NCBI RefSeq assembly: GCF_004210375.1
Contig: NC_134834.1
Location: forward strand, 96,104,170 to 96,168,169
Source of the DNA: Tachypleus tridentatus
Lineage: Eukaryota > Arthropoda > Merostomata > Xiphosura > Limulidae
DNA: 64,000 nt
Direction of reading: 5' to 3'
Every line of letters begins with the position of its first letter. The stretch's first letter is position 1. The notes under the pieces were generated by a model. It did no database searches. It was not told the origin of the DNA and worked only from the letters and a program-made list of their open reading frames with translations. The position numbers were made by a program, and so were the translations under genes. This document shows positions 35,576 to 47,588 of this stretch, one piece after another.

Positions 35576-35667
35576 ATTTGTTTACATTTGTAGTTCTAAA
35601 AGTCACTTTAACCCCAACGAATAACAAAGTTCCTTTATTGATTCTAAAATTAAAAAAGTTGTAACTT

Positions 35668-35722
35668 CACGGGAAATCGAACCCCGGATTTTAGTGTTGT
35701 ACGATTCCCATGAGAAGCAATT
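35668..35722 (-). mobile_element. SINE-B head fragment
   Basis: The minus-strand reading has the B-box-like GGGGTTCGATTTCC preceded by an AACACTAAAATCC segment, as in the head of family B. Tail not found. Confidence 0.5.
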
Positions 35723-35724
35723 GT

Positions 35725-37530
35725 TGAATAATTACAAATGTATTTGTAAAATACATTTAGTAACAATTCTGACCTTTTGCAATCATTCATATAGTCAACA
35801 TATAACCATATAAACAATTAACAAACATTTTCGTTAATATTGAAAAGTAAATTATTGCGTATTATGTAAAAATATACTGCCAGAAATGGTTTACTAATCC
35901 AGAACTAATAACTGTCTTTCAGTTTATGGCTATAATATTAAATGTTTAATTTTCCATCAATAGTGTATATACTGTTTCTGTTCATCATAAAGACGATTTC
36001 TTACGTGACTCTACTACCAAGATTACATACATAATCCAGAGTAATATTATGTTATGACATAACAAACACGAGATTATTCTCTGAATGAAACTCGTAAAAA
36101 GGTAAAGTAATCTGAAAAGTACAAAAATTATTAAAACCATTGTATAGGAAATAGAATATTTCAGTCACACTGTGTGTGTGTCGTCGCAACTTCATTTATA
36201 GTTGAATTTGTCATTAATTAAAATTACAGGACACTTTTGGTCATTTATGTGATGATAACTGGACATCTACAAGTGTCTAATGATGGTTATACGTAACAAA
36301 TGCCAAAAGGAAGAATTATAAAAGGTATGAGGTAAGTACACTGTGGTTCAAAAATCCTCCAAATCTGATTCCATCTCTCCAGTTTTTAGTTTAAGTCAGG
36401 ATTCAACATATTGCCAGCAGACAGTGGTTATTTGGGACACAAGAGATCAATTCTTTCCTAATGTGAAATTCACGCTGTTGTTCTCGAGCAATGTCATTTA
36501 CAACATGTCACTAAACTATCGAACGCAGAAATTAAGTTGACGAGTTTGAAGAAACATGATAACTCAACTCTGCTTTACAAACTGAATCACCAGTTTCACA
36601 TACCTTTAGATACTGTACAACATTATCTTCCCACAGTTCGGGACGTGGCAAGATTACCGACACGTGTTTTTTCTAGCAAGAAGTAACGACTCACTTTAAG
36701 CTGTTTTAGCGAGGCTATGAATCGACTGTGTGGGTCCATTTCCTGGTCATCACTATCTCCATACCAGATTATACTGAAAGTTTATGCTTTGAACTCTATT
36801 ATCTAGCCACTCATACCGATCTTGATGGATGTACTATGAAAATACTTAAACGATACCCCAGAACACTCACCAGACAAATAACAAAGACGCCTGAGGAAGC
36901 TTGTTGCACTGAGAGAAGTCATGTGGAGGTTTATTATAAAACTGAAAAGTTGGACACACAAAAGCTTCACTCCATCTTCCCGTCCTCCTTATATAATTGT
37001 TACAAGATGTGCAACAATTGTGTAACTTTGTATTCTATCAAGTGTACAGGTTTTATCATAGTAATTATAAAGCATGTTTCAAATAAGATTTTACCAAACA
37101 AACTGACCTAAAATTTTCATTAACTATCGAAAGTTTCTTAGTAAGAAAACTACTTGAGTAAAAAACGTTCGAGTTAATACTTTGACGTTTGGTCGTTCAC
37201 TTAAACCTAAAAAACCTCATCTTTCAATCAATAAAACCAGTAGTTCAGCTTATAAAATTAGCCAGTATTTAACGTCTATTTGAACAGTGTTCTTGTTTTG
37301 TAAGTCAAATATGCTTTTAAAATATTTCATGTTTACCAAAGAAAAGCATTTACGGTAATTTTAGAAATGCAACTAAGAGAAAAAACGTTCATAAAATGTT
37401 TTTCTCAAAGAACAAATATACTTTCTGCTCTTCTATTAAAATAAAACAAAAAACATTTGGTCAGTAAAACGTTAGAGATAGAAACAACCGTCACATCATG
37501 TTTGTTTCACTTTTTTGGGAAGTTCTGACG
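35725..37530. other. Intergenic, downstream of Myc
   Basis: No recognisable gene. The open frames at 36343-36540 and 36728-37111 have no known motif; composition around 36560-36920 is less AT-rich than the flanks and might hold a remnant I cannot name. The Myc 3' UTR should occupy the right end; I did not find a clear polyadenylation signal to set its end. Confidence 0.4.
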
Positions 37531-37534
37531 ATAC

Positions 37535-38088
37535 TTAATAGTAGTTGAAGCCTTCTTCGAAGTTTTTGTTCCTCTGTGTTTCTGTGCTTAACGAATGTTC
37601 CAACACTCGTTCCGTCCTTTGCAGTTGTTGGACATACATAGTTGCTCTTTTAAAGATCACCACCTTTGAAGCCTTGGAACTGTGCATCAATTCAGGTATG
37701 TTTTTTCTGAGAGTCTGGAATGAAAACGTGTCGTCTCGTCTTTTTCTTTCCATGGTGTTGTGTTCTTTCCTTACTCTTTTCGGATAATCCGAGTCAGAAC
37801 TGAAACGACTATTGGGACAACCTCTTCTCTCTGATTTCATATCGTTTCTTTCAAATATTTTATTTGTCCTTCGCATTTCGCCCTGTCCAACGGAAAAACG
37901 AACATTACTCACGATTTCAGAAGGGCGCGATTTTGTTGGTTTTCGAGCCACCAATTGTCCATTCTTTTCAAAATACGAAAGCATTTTGGGCGTAAGACAC
38001 GTGTCTTCATCGTCGGCCTTAAGTACATTTTCTTTCACAGAGCAGCGAGTCGACAAATTGTCTACTGTAACGACATCTACTTCCTCAT
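37535..38088 (-). CDS. myc-like: Myc-like gene, second coding exon
   Basis: This exon begins just after TTATGTTTCAG and encodes residues 232-415 to the TAA at 37537-37535. The acidic patch comes first, then a Lys/Arg/Ser-rich linker, then the basic region (KEHNTMERKRR), helix 1 (SFQTLRKNIPEL), loop, helix 2 (KVVIFKRATMYVQQLQ) and a short, weak zipper ending FNYY. The exon boundary is at the place where vertebrate MYC exons 2 and 3 join. Confidence 0.92.
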
Positions 38089-41000
38089 CTGAAACATAAT
38101 GAAAAATAAATATAAGCCTTCTGATTTACATTACTGACCCGAATCTTAAAATATGCAAATTATAGTTGTTTTCGCGCTGTTGGCGTGTCGATCTTCGTAT
38201 CGTGAGGTCCAAAGTTCGAACTGTGATACGCCGCTGAACATGTTCAGCTGAAAGTAACTGTTAATAATATAATTAAATTATACTTTATATAATGTTTTTT
38301 TAAGTCTCTTCTCTATATAGGAATAACAACATTCACAAAAACTTTACACAAACAGAATGTTCACTGGAGATTAACTGGCTTCATTTCATTGAATCTTTTC
38401 AGTCATTTTTCTCTGATATAAGTTTGAATTCTACTTTTCTCTAGGAGCTCACTGGGATGTTGCTAAGCTTACAAAGATAAAATCAAATTTCCATAGACCA
38501 TTGTGCAGCTTTGTACAAAAATCAAAAAAATATTTATTATAATTATACCAAATAACGGACAATTCCTAAATTATACGTCGTTCATATTGTTGTAATTACT
38601 ATCTTTCTGTCTATTAGCATAACTATAGCTTGGGCCAAAGTTAACATTTTTATTTAAAACATATCACAAGTTATGATCAGATAAAAATTTAAAATAGTGC
38701 TTGCGTTACGCAAATATCTCAATAGATGGGGCTACAAACAAATCTGTCAACACCAAAGTTTAGTTTTAAGTAAATGGAGTTAAAGACTTAAAAATTGCAT
38801 GAATATTTAAAATATCCTGCTATTATTAAAGAAAGTTTCAAACTAAATATAAATATTTAATGTAGCATAATGTTTTAGTTAAGAGAAAAAGGTTCTCAAA
38901 GGAAGAATTTTACCCATATAATAACAACCGCGTTTGGCTGCTACATACAAAACAACACGGACTATAAAATATAAATCGTGACCGATACTTTATGTACGCT
39001 TCGCGGGTTCAGCGCCCGCGTTGCGCTAAACATGCTCGCCCTCCCAGCCGTGGGGGTGTATAATGTGACGGTCAATCCCACTATTCGTTGGTAAAGAGTA
39101 GCCCAAGAGTTGGCGGTGGGTGGTGATGACTAGCTGCCTTCCCCCCAGTCTTACACTGCTAAAGTAGGGACGGCTAGCAAAGATAGCCCCTCGAGTAGCT
39201 TTGTGCGAAATTCCAAAACAAACAAACTTTAAGTACAAGAGCATATAACTAAGTGAAAGGCCATGAAAATCTTTAACAGTCCTCATGTTCGTGTGTACAT
39301 TAAAGTGTTGCCAATAATATTGCTCGGCACTTATGTAACATCGTAGTTTCCAATAATATCAGGGCCAAGCATGGTCCTATGGTGAGCGTGTGCTAAACTA
39401 TGGTCGATGAAGCTTCACATCCTTTTAGAGAAACAATGTCAATTACTACAGCACATATAGGAGGAACCTTGGGTGCGTTAGAAGAGTGACAGTCAAATCG
39501 TACTATTCGGCCAGGCATGAGCGAACTATAATTTAAGAGTTGACTGCTTACTATTCACTAAATATTTTCCATGAAGTTAATTGGTTCAAAACTGTGGACG
39601 ATAACACAGATAGCATTCGATTAGTTTTGCATAAATATCTTAAAACAAATAATCAACTCAGGTATCAAATATTACTCTCCACGTTTGCATCTCAGTGGTT
39701 CTAGAAACTGACAATCAATAAATAATCAGGCCAATTTAAATAAGAAAATCATTCTTAAACGATGCTTCTTAACAGAGCACCAATGTCGTATCTCTTGTAA
39801 TTCTCATAAAATCGAAGTTCCTACACACTGACCCAAACATCCAAGTTAATATTAACATCGAAGAGTTACAATGAATACGTGTAATTCGGAGTATACAAAT
39901 AACCATTTTAAACTTTTTACGTGATGGTCCCCAGCATGGCCAGGTGGTTAAGGAATTCCATGCGTAATCCGAGGGTCGTGGGTTCGAATCTCCGTCGCAC
40001 CAAACATGCTCGCCTATTTTAGCCGTGGGGGCATTATAAGTGACGGTAAATCCTACTATTCTTTGGTAAAAGAGTTGGCAGTGGGTGGTGATGACTAGTT
40101 GCCTTACCTCTAGTCTTGTACTGCTAAATTAGCGACAGGCTAGTGCAGATAGCCCTCTCGTAGCTTTGCGCGAAATTCAAAACCTTTTCGTGATGACCGT
40201 GTGCTTCTACTTGCTTAATTTGTCACTGAAATCTAATAGTTCAGCCATTTGAATTATTTTGATTCGTTTATGTCTTGTTAATTTACTAATATTTAAAGGG
40301 AAAATGAAAAAGTTACGTTTAATACCAATTCAATCTAACAGAATACTGTAATTTTGTTTAGTTTTCTTTACAAAGTGATGAACTCGACATATTAAACGAA
40401 TATATTTAAATAATAAAACTTATAATAATATTCAAAATAATACAATTTCAACAAAACACCTTTAATATGATGGCAGTTACCCACAGTTCGTTTCCAATAC
40501 TAAAGATTACTTAAAAATTCGACACTAGTTAAAGTTACGATTCTTGAAAGGTTTCACTACAGACAATTAAAACAAAAATAAAATTTCAGTACTCGTCAAC
40601 AGCTGAATTTATTTAAAAACAAAAATTGTTACTTTCCAATGAGTATTGAGTATTCGTTGTTATTGCTAAGCGCAAAGCCGATTTCCAACAATATAAGTGT
40701 GCACTGTGCAACTGAGGGGCGGTGAATTTCGATGAACTGGACTGAGTGGAGTGTCTTGGATTTTTCTATTATAATTTGACAAAGCGACACAGAAGTTTCC
40801 CTGTGAATCACAATAAGTTTAAAGATATACTACGCTAAAGTTCGGGATTCGATTCTCCGCGGTGAACAGAGTGCACATATAGCCCATGTGTAGTTTTCCG
40901 TTAAAACAACGTGACACAAGAAAAGTTGTCATAACTAAGTTGACTGTCAACTTAGATGGTAACACAACGCTAGATGTCGGGTTTCGATACCATGGTTGGG

Positions 41001-41901
41001 CAAAATACAAATAACCCATTGCATAACTTTGCGCTTAACAACAATCAAATCCCATTTTTCGGCTTTTCGCTACATTAATATTTATTACGTAATTGTTACA
41101 ATTACCAAAAAATACAATAATTTTCAAATACCATCTTTACATTAAGAGATACAATATACTTAACCTACTGATACGAAGTTTTGTTAACAATACACTACCT
41201 TACCTACCCGAATCAGAAGGTGTATCACTGTTCAGATGTTCTGGACTTCGTTTACACGTGGCAAACTTAAATTTCATGTCATTATATCGATGCAGACCTG
41301 TTGGCTTCGCATCTTTGTTTTGTGGTTGGTAATAACTATGATCAATACGAAATGACACCGATTCGCAAGGCGAAACGTTAGATGAATCTATACACTCAAC
41401 AGAACTATTTTTTTCTAAAGGTTCGTAATCTATTGAATTACTACTTGACGTAGAAAGTAGTTCCCGTCCTCTTGTTTTATCTAACTCCTTTTGCTTGCAA
41501 TTTTCGGTGCAACGACCAGACCACATACAGTCATGTATAAGTTCCACTTTATGCCAGTCTCTAGCCTTTGATTCCAACAGTCCTCGCCAACTACTGAAGT
41601 AATCTAAATAACTCTCAAGGCCTGGGTATTTTTGGTATGGCAGAAAGTCACTGTCTAAAAGATCAGAGACCAGCTCCAGACGTTCGCACGGACTAAATGG
41701 GTCTGGAAAGTCCTCGTGAGAAACGTGAACAGGTGATTGTGGAGGCGTTGGGAGTTCAAACTTTTTCCAGATGTTTTCACTTGGAGCTGGAGTGTTGTAG
41801 AATTCGTTGTCCGATGAGAAACAGTCTAAGCCTTCATCCGCAAGGAACGACGCTGAACACGAATCTAAACATCCTTTATAAAACACGTCTTTGGTTCCCA
41901 T
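37535..41901 (-). CDS. myc-like: Myc-family bHLH transcription factor (two coding exons)
   Basis: Myc proteins bind E-box DNA as heterodimers with Max and drive growth genes in the nucleus. The coding parts are 41901-41208 and 38088-37535, joined as a phase-1 splice (donor G|GTAGGT, acceptor GTTTCAG|AT) to give 415 residues; human MYC has 439. Myc box I is at about 42-57 (IWKKFELPTPPQSP, with Thr52 and Ser56 at the phosphodegron sites), Myc box II at about 123-130 (HDCMWSG), and the acidic patch DEEVDVVTV at 232-240 spans the splice as in other Myc genes. The basic region at about 335-349 keeps the His341, Glu345 and Arg349 DNA-contact set. Helix 1 is one residue short, and zipper heptad positions are Leu, Glu, Phe and Tyr. 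No stop or frameshift interrupts the frame, so I call it a real but divergent gene. Confidence 0.9.
39001..39228 (+). mobile_element. SINE-A, head-truncated, in Myc intron
   Basis: Begins at the B-box-like GCGGGTTCAGCGCCCGCG and runs to the tail. The A-box part of the head is missing. Confidence 0.88.
39926..40184 (+). mobile_element. SINE-A, full length, in Myc intron
   Basis: Starts GGTCCCCAGCATGGCCAGGT; about 15 bp around GTAGCCCAA are deleted. The flanks share CGTGATG (39919-39925 and 40189-40195), a probable target duplication. Confidence 0.85.
40835..41045 (+). mobile_element. Two degenerate SINE-C pieces in tandem
   Basis: The first (about 40835-40912) has GGGATTCGATTC and CACATATAGCCCATGTGTAG; the second (about 40962-41045) has GTCGGGTTTCGATACC and AACCCATTGCATAACTTTGC followed by GCTTAAC. 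Both are old copies of family C. Confidence 0.65.
41208..41901 (-). CDS. myc-like: Myc-like gene, first coding exon
   Basis: This exon encodes residues 1-231 plus the first base of codon 232. The start MGTKDVFYKG follows the context GACGAAATGG, a reasonable Kozak sequence. It contains the transactivation region with Myc boxes I and II. In box II the residue after the Gly is Arg instead of the usual Phe. The exon ends GATTCGG at 41208, followed by donor GTAGGTAAGG. Confidence 0.9.
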
Positions 41902-41918
41902 TTCGTCTGTCTGTACAC
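41846..41918 (-). repeat. Myc start segment that is duplicated upstream
   Basis: These 73 bp (17 bp of leader, the start codon and codons 2-19) are repeated exactly at 43204-43276 and with one change at 46086-46158. Confidence 0.95.
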
Positions 41919-41963
41919 TCGTGATTAGTGGATGCTTTTCTGAGACGATAGCTTCTCACCACG
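41902..41963 (-). promoter_or_regulatory. Myc-like 5' leader and possible upstream splice acceptor
   Basis: On the minus strand, TTTGTTTTTCAATCGGTTACAG precedes position 41963, a plausible splice acceptor. If used, the leader of the first coding exon is 62 nt and there is a separate noncoding first exon upstream, as in many Myc genes. That exon and the promoter were not located. Confidence 0.4.
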
Positions 41964-43203
41964 CTGTAACCGATTGAAAAACAAACTGGTATGATGGAAC
42001 ACGAAACACGATAAACATGATAGCATTTATAAAATAAATTTAATCACGCATTAATCTATGTATTTCTAAGTTATAAAAAATTACATAAATTAAAGAAAAA
42101 TATGCTTATGCAATTTCGTTAAATATACACAACACAAAACAAGTAAAATGAGTTTTTGAATATTTTAGCTATCAAAAGAAAGTTTACTGCTGTAAAATAG
42201 TGTTATCAGCCTTCAAGGTCCCTAATGATTTTCAAGTAATCTGAAATTATTGATTATTACCTTTACACTAATAACTAAACATTTGATTTAGATAATTTTA
42301 TATTATTTACTCTTCATAACAATTAACTTTGGTATGAACTATGACCAACATAATTATCAAGTGCAGCTTGGAGCTAAAGATGAAAGCTTAAATTCGTAGT
42401 ATTAATACAATATTGAGGTATTAACTGAAGTATCTTTCTTTGGACCCAACAAGCGAAATTTGGTGAAAATTCATGAAAAGGAGGCGAACAAACTCGCACA
42501 CGAAAACCACAAAACTGAGAGGTTTGTATGTACTTCCGCACGGACCTAATGGACCTCTATACCAGTTATTGTGAAGGTCCATCCACACCTTACAAAGTAG
42601 TAACATGAACACATCACAGACAATACTATTATATTTACATAGATTCTCAACCTATTCTCTGAAAGTGTTTCTTTCAAGATAGACTGAATGTCTGAAATGT
42701 ACTTTCCAAGACACCACACACGCTCGATAAGACTAAATGTTCTAGTGAGTTTGAAAGTTTTTTTTTTCCATCCGGTAACCGCCATCCAAGGAATACATAG
42801 ACCAGTTTATCATAATAGGGGTAAACGTTATCATCCAGTGGCGTCAAGTTCATATGTACCTACGATTGTAGACACTGGCTCCTATAATATGTGACGTTAT
42901 TCTTTTGCACAATAAAAATCAGTGTGTTTACCACTGCTTACTCCTGGTCACACGAATCTTTCATCAAATCCATGTATGGAACTGGACATTAGAGTTGGTT
43001 TCAGATTCTCAAATGGTAACAAGTGACCAATCATTTCCATTTCATATTTCTTCACCGATCATCATACACCATGCTTACAAAGTAACGAACTGAGAAGGTA
43101 GCTGAGAATTATTTATAGCAATGGTTCTTGCTTTATCATAGGTTTAATATCACAAATACCAATTACACTTTAACTGCATTGTATAGAAATGGACGTTTAT
43201 TGA
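41964..43203. other. Region upstream of Myc, no feature recognised
   Basis: AT-rich sequence without SINEs. If Myc has a noncoding first exon it lies here or beyond. 43026-43203 is the start of the segment repeated after the gap. Confidence 0.4.
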
Positions 43204-43276
43204 AACGACGCTGAACACGAATCTAAACATCCTTTATAAAACACGTCTTTGGTTCCCATTTCGTCTGTCTGTACAC
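43204..43276 (-). pseudogene. Exact 73-bp copy of the Myc start region
   Basis: Identical to 41846-41918, including the start codon and codons 2-19; beyond it the reading frame meets a stop after one more codon (Phe-Gln-stop). The identity begins and ends abruptly inside the leader and the exon, not at splice sites. It is a stray partial duplicate rather than an exon of a second gene. Confidence 0.9.
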
Positions 43277-43284
43277 ACGAAACA

Positions 43285-43468
43285 GTTTTAAACTTTTAAA
43301 AGTTTTAAAACTTAAAAATGATAAAGTCATCCTTGTACCCTTTTAACATTTTTTAAATGTTTTAAAACATTTTTTTAATTTAAAAAAATTAAATTTAAAA
43401 TTTAAATTATTAAATAAACTTTTAATTTTAAAAATAAAAAAAAAAATTAAATTTTTAACTTTTAAAAA
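43285..43468. repeat. Low-complexity AT palindromes
   Basis: A run of TTTTAAA/TTTAAAA palindromes with many self-complementary steps (for example ATTTTTTAAATGTTTTAAAA). The equivalent region after the gap is 46165-46350. Such sequence is hard to assemble and differs in length between the copies. Confidence 0.8.
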
Positions 43469-43535
43469 TTCACTGCTAAATTAGGCACTGCTAGTGCAGG
43501 CAGCCCCCGTGTAGCTTTGTGCGTAATTCAAAACA
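43469..43535 (+). mobile_element. SINE-A tail fragment
   Basis: TTCACTGCTAAATTAGGCAC, a shortened body, then CCCCGTGTAGCTTTGTGCGT and an A-rich end. It is repeated after the gap at 46350-46416. Confidence 0.75.
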
Positions 43536-44599
43536 AGCAAATAAACCTTTCTGTGATTCAAGTAATGTTCGGTGGTGACGCTTTCCAGCACTTGTTTGGA
43601 CACAACAAAATTTCATAAAGGACTTGACCGTCATTTTAATTACTGAATAGCATGGATACCACTTTCATTCTTCAGCTATTTCAGGTATTCGATAGGTATG
43701 ACTGGAAGCCTTATTTTAATGTATCCATACGCTGTTGCCCTAGTTTCCAGACAGATATCTCTTGACCATGTTATCTGTTATCTGGGGTACAAGGATGACT
43801 TTTATCATTGAACCTGGCGTTCATACATTCACACCTGTTACAAGATGCCGTACTCTGCTTATTACGGCAAGGATACGTTTTCTTGCATGTATCTGTTTGG
43901 ATTATCTTGGTGATTCAAGCTGATCAATATTCTTTGTATCACAGGTTCTTTAAACACAAATGACAAGTGTGTCAATATTTAGCGTCGAAAGGGACTGCTA
44001 CATACCTTTTCCAAATGCGACCAATATTTGGTGGTACAACACTATCTACAAATCGCCAAACAATACCAAAATATAGTTCTGATACATACTGTTCCACCGC
44101 AACTTTATAATGGCCGCGAGTCACGTGATCTGCCTATTCATAATTCATTTACCATAATGTACTCAACCCTGTAGACAAAAAGAGCTGAAAACTAAAACGC
44201 TTTCGTGATAAAAATGTTGAATAAGACTGGCTTGTTTTCATATTCAACAACAACTCGCTTTTATTTTAACAAAATATTTTACGGCAAATCTATAAACAAT
44301 TTGTTATCAGTATTTTTTAACAAGGATGGAAAATGTATTTAATGCTATCACGATAACTCCATAGGAAAAAAACACTTATAAAACAAACTTACGACTTTTT
44401 AAATGCATATCTTTCAGATAAATTCGCAATTATCATGTGTTTCTTCTTGAGGTTTCAATAAAGAAAATGCCAGAACCATGGTTAAGTCAGTGTTTGTACT
44501 ATACATAAAATACAGAATACAAACCGCTAGAATGCGAATGTCATGACGTCATCTTGAAATTTAGTGAAAGTTTGGAATTTTAATTCATATAGTGTGTGT

Positions 44600-44708
44600 G
44601 TTCTTATAGCAGAGCCACATCGGGCTATCTGGCGAGTCCGCCGAAGGTAATCGAACCCTGATTTTAGCGTTGTAAATCCGTAGATTTACCGCGGTAACAG
44701 CGGGGAAC
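44600..44708 (-). mobile_element. SINE-B copy
   Basis: On the minus strand: CCGCTGTTACCGCGGTAAAT, then GATTTACAACGCTAAAATCA, the B-box-like GGTTCGATTACC, and the tail CAGATAGCCCGATGTGGCTC followed by a (CA)n end. Also present after the gap at 47480-47588. Confidence 0.82.
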
Positions 44709-45406
44709 ATATAGTAAGTAGAAACGACTTAAGACAAAAATCAGTGAATGAATTGCGTAATTAATTGAGTATTCAGCGAGGCAATGAATGAACAACTTTA
44801 GTGTCGGTTAGCGAGTTATTCGGTTGTATTATTCAATTAGCAAGTGAAACAGTTAGTGTGATTGTTACCAATTAGTTAATGAGAAGAAGTTTTACGTGCA
44901 TTCGTGAATTAGGCTTAGAGTTAATCTCTGAATACGTGTTCAAACATTATTTGTAAAACTGGACTTATCGAATGAAAGAAGGCTGCAGCAAATGTTAAGG
45001 GTTAATTAATTTGCTATCATTATTTGGACTGGACTTTGAACTTGTCATTGTTTTTAACGAGTCTTCGAGAAGAATCCACCCAACAAAAATATTCATAAAC
45101 AAAACGGTTTCTTCAGTCCAACGTTATTCATATACCATATATAAACTACTATGACTTGATTTTGTATATACCTTTCTCACCTAAAACTAAAAATACACGT
45201 TTAATAATACTAAAAAATTGTAGAATTTGAAATATATAACATTTCATTAAATACTATGGCTTCTGTGAAACGCTGTGTCCATACGTTTGATATTGTGTAT
45301 TTGATACACAAATACAGTTAATACATACCCATAATATTTAATATAAGTGGGATTTCTTTTTAGCGCTTCTTTAAAAATGTTATATTCTAGTATAAATTTT
45401 TTCTTT

Positions 45407-45906
45407 NNNNNNNNNNNNNNNNNNNNNNNNNNNNNNNNNNNNNNNNNNNNNNNNNNNNNNNNNNNNNNNNNNNNNNNNNNNNNNNNNNNNNNNNNNNNNN
45501 NNNNNNNNNNNNNNNNNNNNNNNNNNNNNNNNNNNNNNNNNNNNNNNNNNNNNNNNNNNNNNNNNNNNNNNNNNNNNNNNNNNNNNNNNNNNNNNNNNNN
45601 NNNNNNNNNNNNNNNNNNNNNNNNNNNNNNNNNNNNNNNNNNNNNNNNNNNNNNNNNNNNNNNNNNNNNNNNNNNNNNNNNNNNNNNNNNNNNNNNNNNN
45701 NNNNNNNNNNNNNNNNNNNNNNNNNNNNNNNNNNNNNNNNNNNNNNNNNNNNNNNNNNNNNNNNNNNNNNNNNNNNNNNNNNNNNNNNNNNNNNNNNNNN
45801 NNNNNNNNNNNNNNNNNNNNNNNNNNNNNNNNNNNNNNNNNNNNNNNNNNNNNNNNNNNNNNNNNNNNNNNNNNNNNNNNNNNNNNNNNNNNNNNNNNNN
45901 NNNNNN
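45407..45906. other. Assembly gap of 500 N
   Basis: Exactly 500 N, a conventional placeholder length. All open frames across it are meaningless. Confidence 0.99.
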
Positions 45907-46085
45907 AACCAATCATTTCCATTTCATATTTCTTCACCGATCATCATACACCATGCTTACAAAGTAACGAACTGAGAAGGTAGCTGAGAATTATTTATAG
46001 CAATGGTTCTTGCTTTATCATAGGTTTAATATCACAAATACCAATTACACTTTAACTGCATTGTATAGAAATGGACGTTTATTGA

Positions 46086-46158
46086 AACGACGCTGAACAC
46101 GAATCTAAACATCCTTTATAAAACACGTCTTTGGTTCCTATTTCGTCTGTCTGTACAC
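46086..46158 (-). pseudogene. Second copy of the Myc start segment
   Basis: Same as 43204-43276 with one base different (CCTA for CCCA, which changes codon 2). It is part of the large repeat and probably the same locus assembled twice. Confidence 0.85.
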
Positions 46159-47479
46159 ACGAAACAGTTTTAAACTTTTAAAAGGTTTTTAAAAACTTAA
46201 AAAATGATAAAAGTCATCCTTGTACCCTTTTAACATTTTTTAAATGTTTTAAAACATTTTTTTAATTTAAAAAAATTAAATTTAAAATTTAAATTATTAA
46301 ATTAACTTTTAATTTTAAAATTTAAAAAAATTAAATTTTAACTTTAAAAAATTCACTGCTAAATTAGGCACTGCTGTGCAGGCAGCCCCGTGTAGCTTTG
46401 TGCGTAATTCAAAACAAGCAAATAAACCTTTCTGTGATTCAAGTAATGTTCGGTGGTGACGCTTTCCAGCACTTGTTTGGACACAACAAAATTTCATAAA
46501 GGACTTGACCGTCATTTTTAATTACTGAATAGCATGGATACCACTTTCATTCTTCAGCTATTTCAGGTATTCGATAGGTATGACTGGAAGCCTTATTTTA
46601 ATGTATCCATACGCTGTTGCCCTAGTTTCCAGACAGATATCTCTTGACCATGTTATCTGTTATCTGGGGTACAAGGATGACTTTATCATTGAACCTGGCG
46701 TTCATACATTCACACCTGTTACAAGATGCCGTACTCTGCTTATTACGGCAAGGATACGTTTTATTGCATGTATCTGTTTGGATTATCTTGGTGATTCAAG
46801 CTGATCAATATTATTTTGTATCACAGGTTCTTTAAACACAAATGACAAGTGTGTCAATATTTAGCGTCGAAAGGGACTGCTACATACCTTTTCCAAATGC
46901 GACCAATATTTGGTGGTACAACACTATCTACAAATCGCCAAACAATACCAAAATATAGTTCTGATACATACTGTTCCACCGCAACTTTATAATGGCCGTG
47001 AGTCACGTGATCTGCCTATTCATAATTCATTTACCATAATGTACTCAACCCTGTAGACAAAAAGAGCTGAAAACTAAAACGCTTTCGTGATAAAAATGTT
47101 GAATAAGACTGGCTTGTTTTCATATTCAACAACAACTCGCTTTTATTTTAACAAAATATTTTACGGCAAATCTATAAACAATTTGTTATCAGTATTTTTA
47201 ACAAGGATGGAAAATGTATTTAATGCTATCACGATAACTCCATAGGAAAAAAACACTTATAAAACAAACTTACGACTTTTTAAATGCATATCTTTCAGAT
47301 AAATTCGCAATTATCATGTGTTTCTTCTTGAGGTTTCAATAAAGAAAATGCCAGAACCATGGTTAAGTCAGTGTTTGTACTATACATAAAATACAGAATA
47401 CAAACCGCTAGAATGCGAATGTCATGACGTCATCTTGAAATTTAGTGAAAGTTTGGAATTTTAATTCATATAGTGTGTG

Positions 47480-47588
47480 TGTTCTTATAGCAGAGCCACA
47501 TCGGGCTATCTGGCGAGTCCGCCGAAGGGAATCGAACCCCTGATTTTAGCGTTGTAAATCCGTAGATTTACCGCGGTAACAGCGGGGA
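47480..47588 (-). mobile_element. SINE-B copy (right repeat)
   Basis: Same as 44600-44708. Here the B-box-like segment reads GGGGTTCGATTCCC on the minus strand, closer to a consensus than in the left copy. Confidence 0.82.

Larger units (their letters stand above)
38089..41207 (-). other. Myc-like gene intron
   Basis: A 3.1 kb intron with GT-AG ends. It holds two SINE-A copies, two SINE-C pieces and a tRNA-like remnant near 38175-38245 (with AGTTCGAAC). All the SINE-derived pieces except possibly the remnant are in the sense of the window, that is, antisense to Myc. Confidence 0.85.
43026..45406 (+). repeat. Left copy of a 2.4 kb repeat flanking an N gap
   Basis: This segment is repeated at 45908-48285 with about 99% identity; differences are mostly one-base length changes in homopolymers. 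It runs directly into the gap. Confidence 0.93.

Noticed and set aside
36728..37111. 127-residue plus-strand frame as a gene
   Set aside because: No known motif and no splice context. It lies just downstream of Myc on the opposite strand and I saw nothing to support expression.
43204..43276. A second Myc gene starting here
   Set aside because: The frame stops after 20 codons and none of the rest of the exon follows.
45247..45967. Three long open frames across the gap
   Set aside because: They consist almost wholly of N translated as X.
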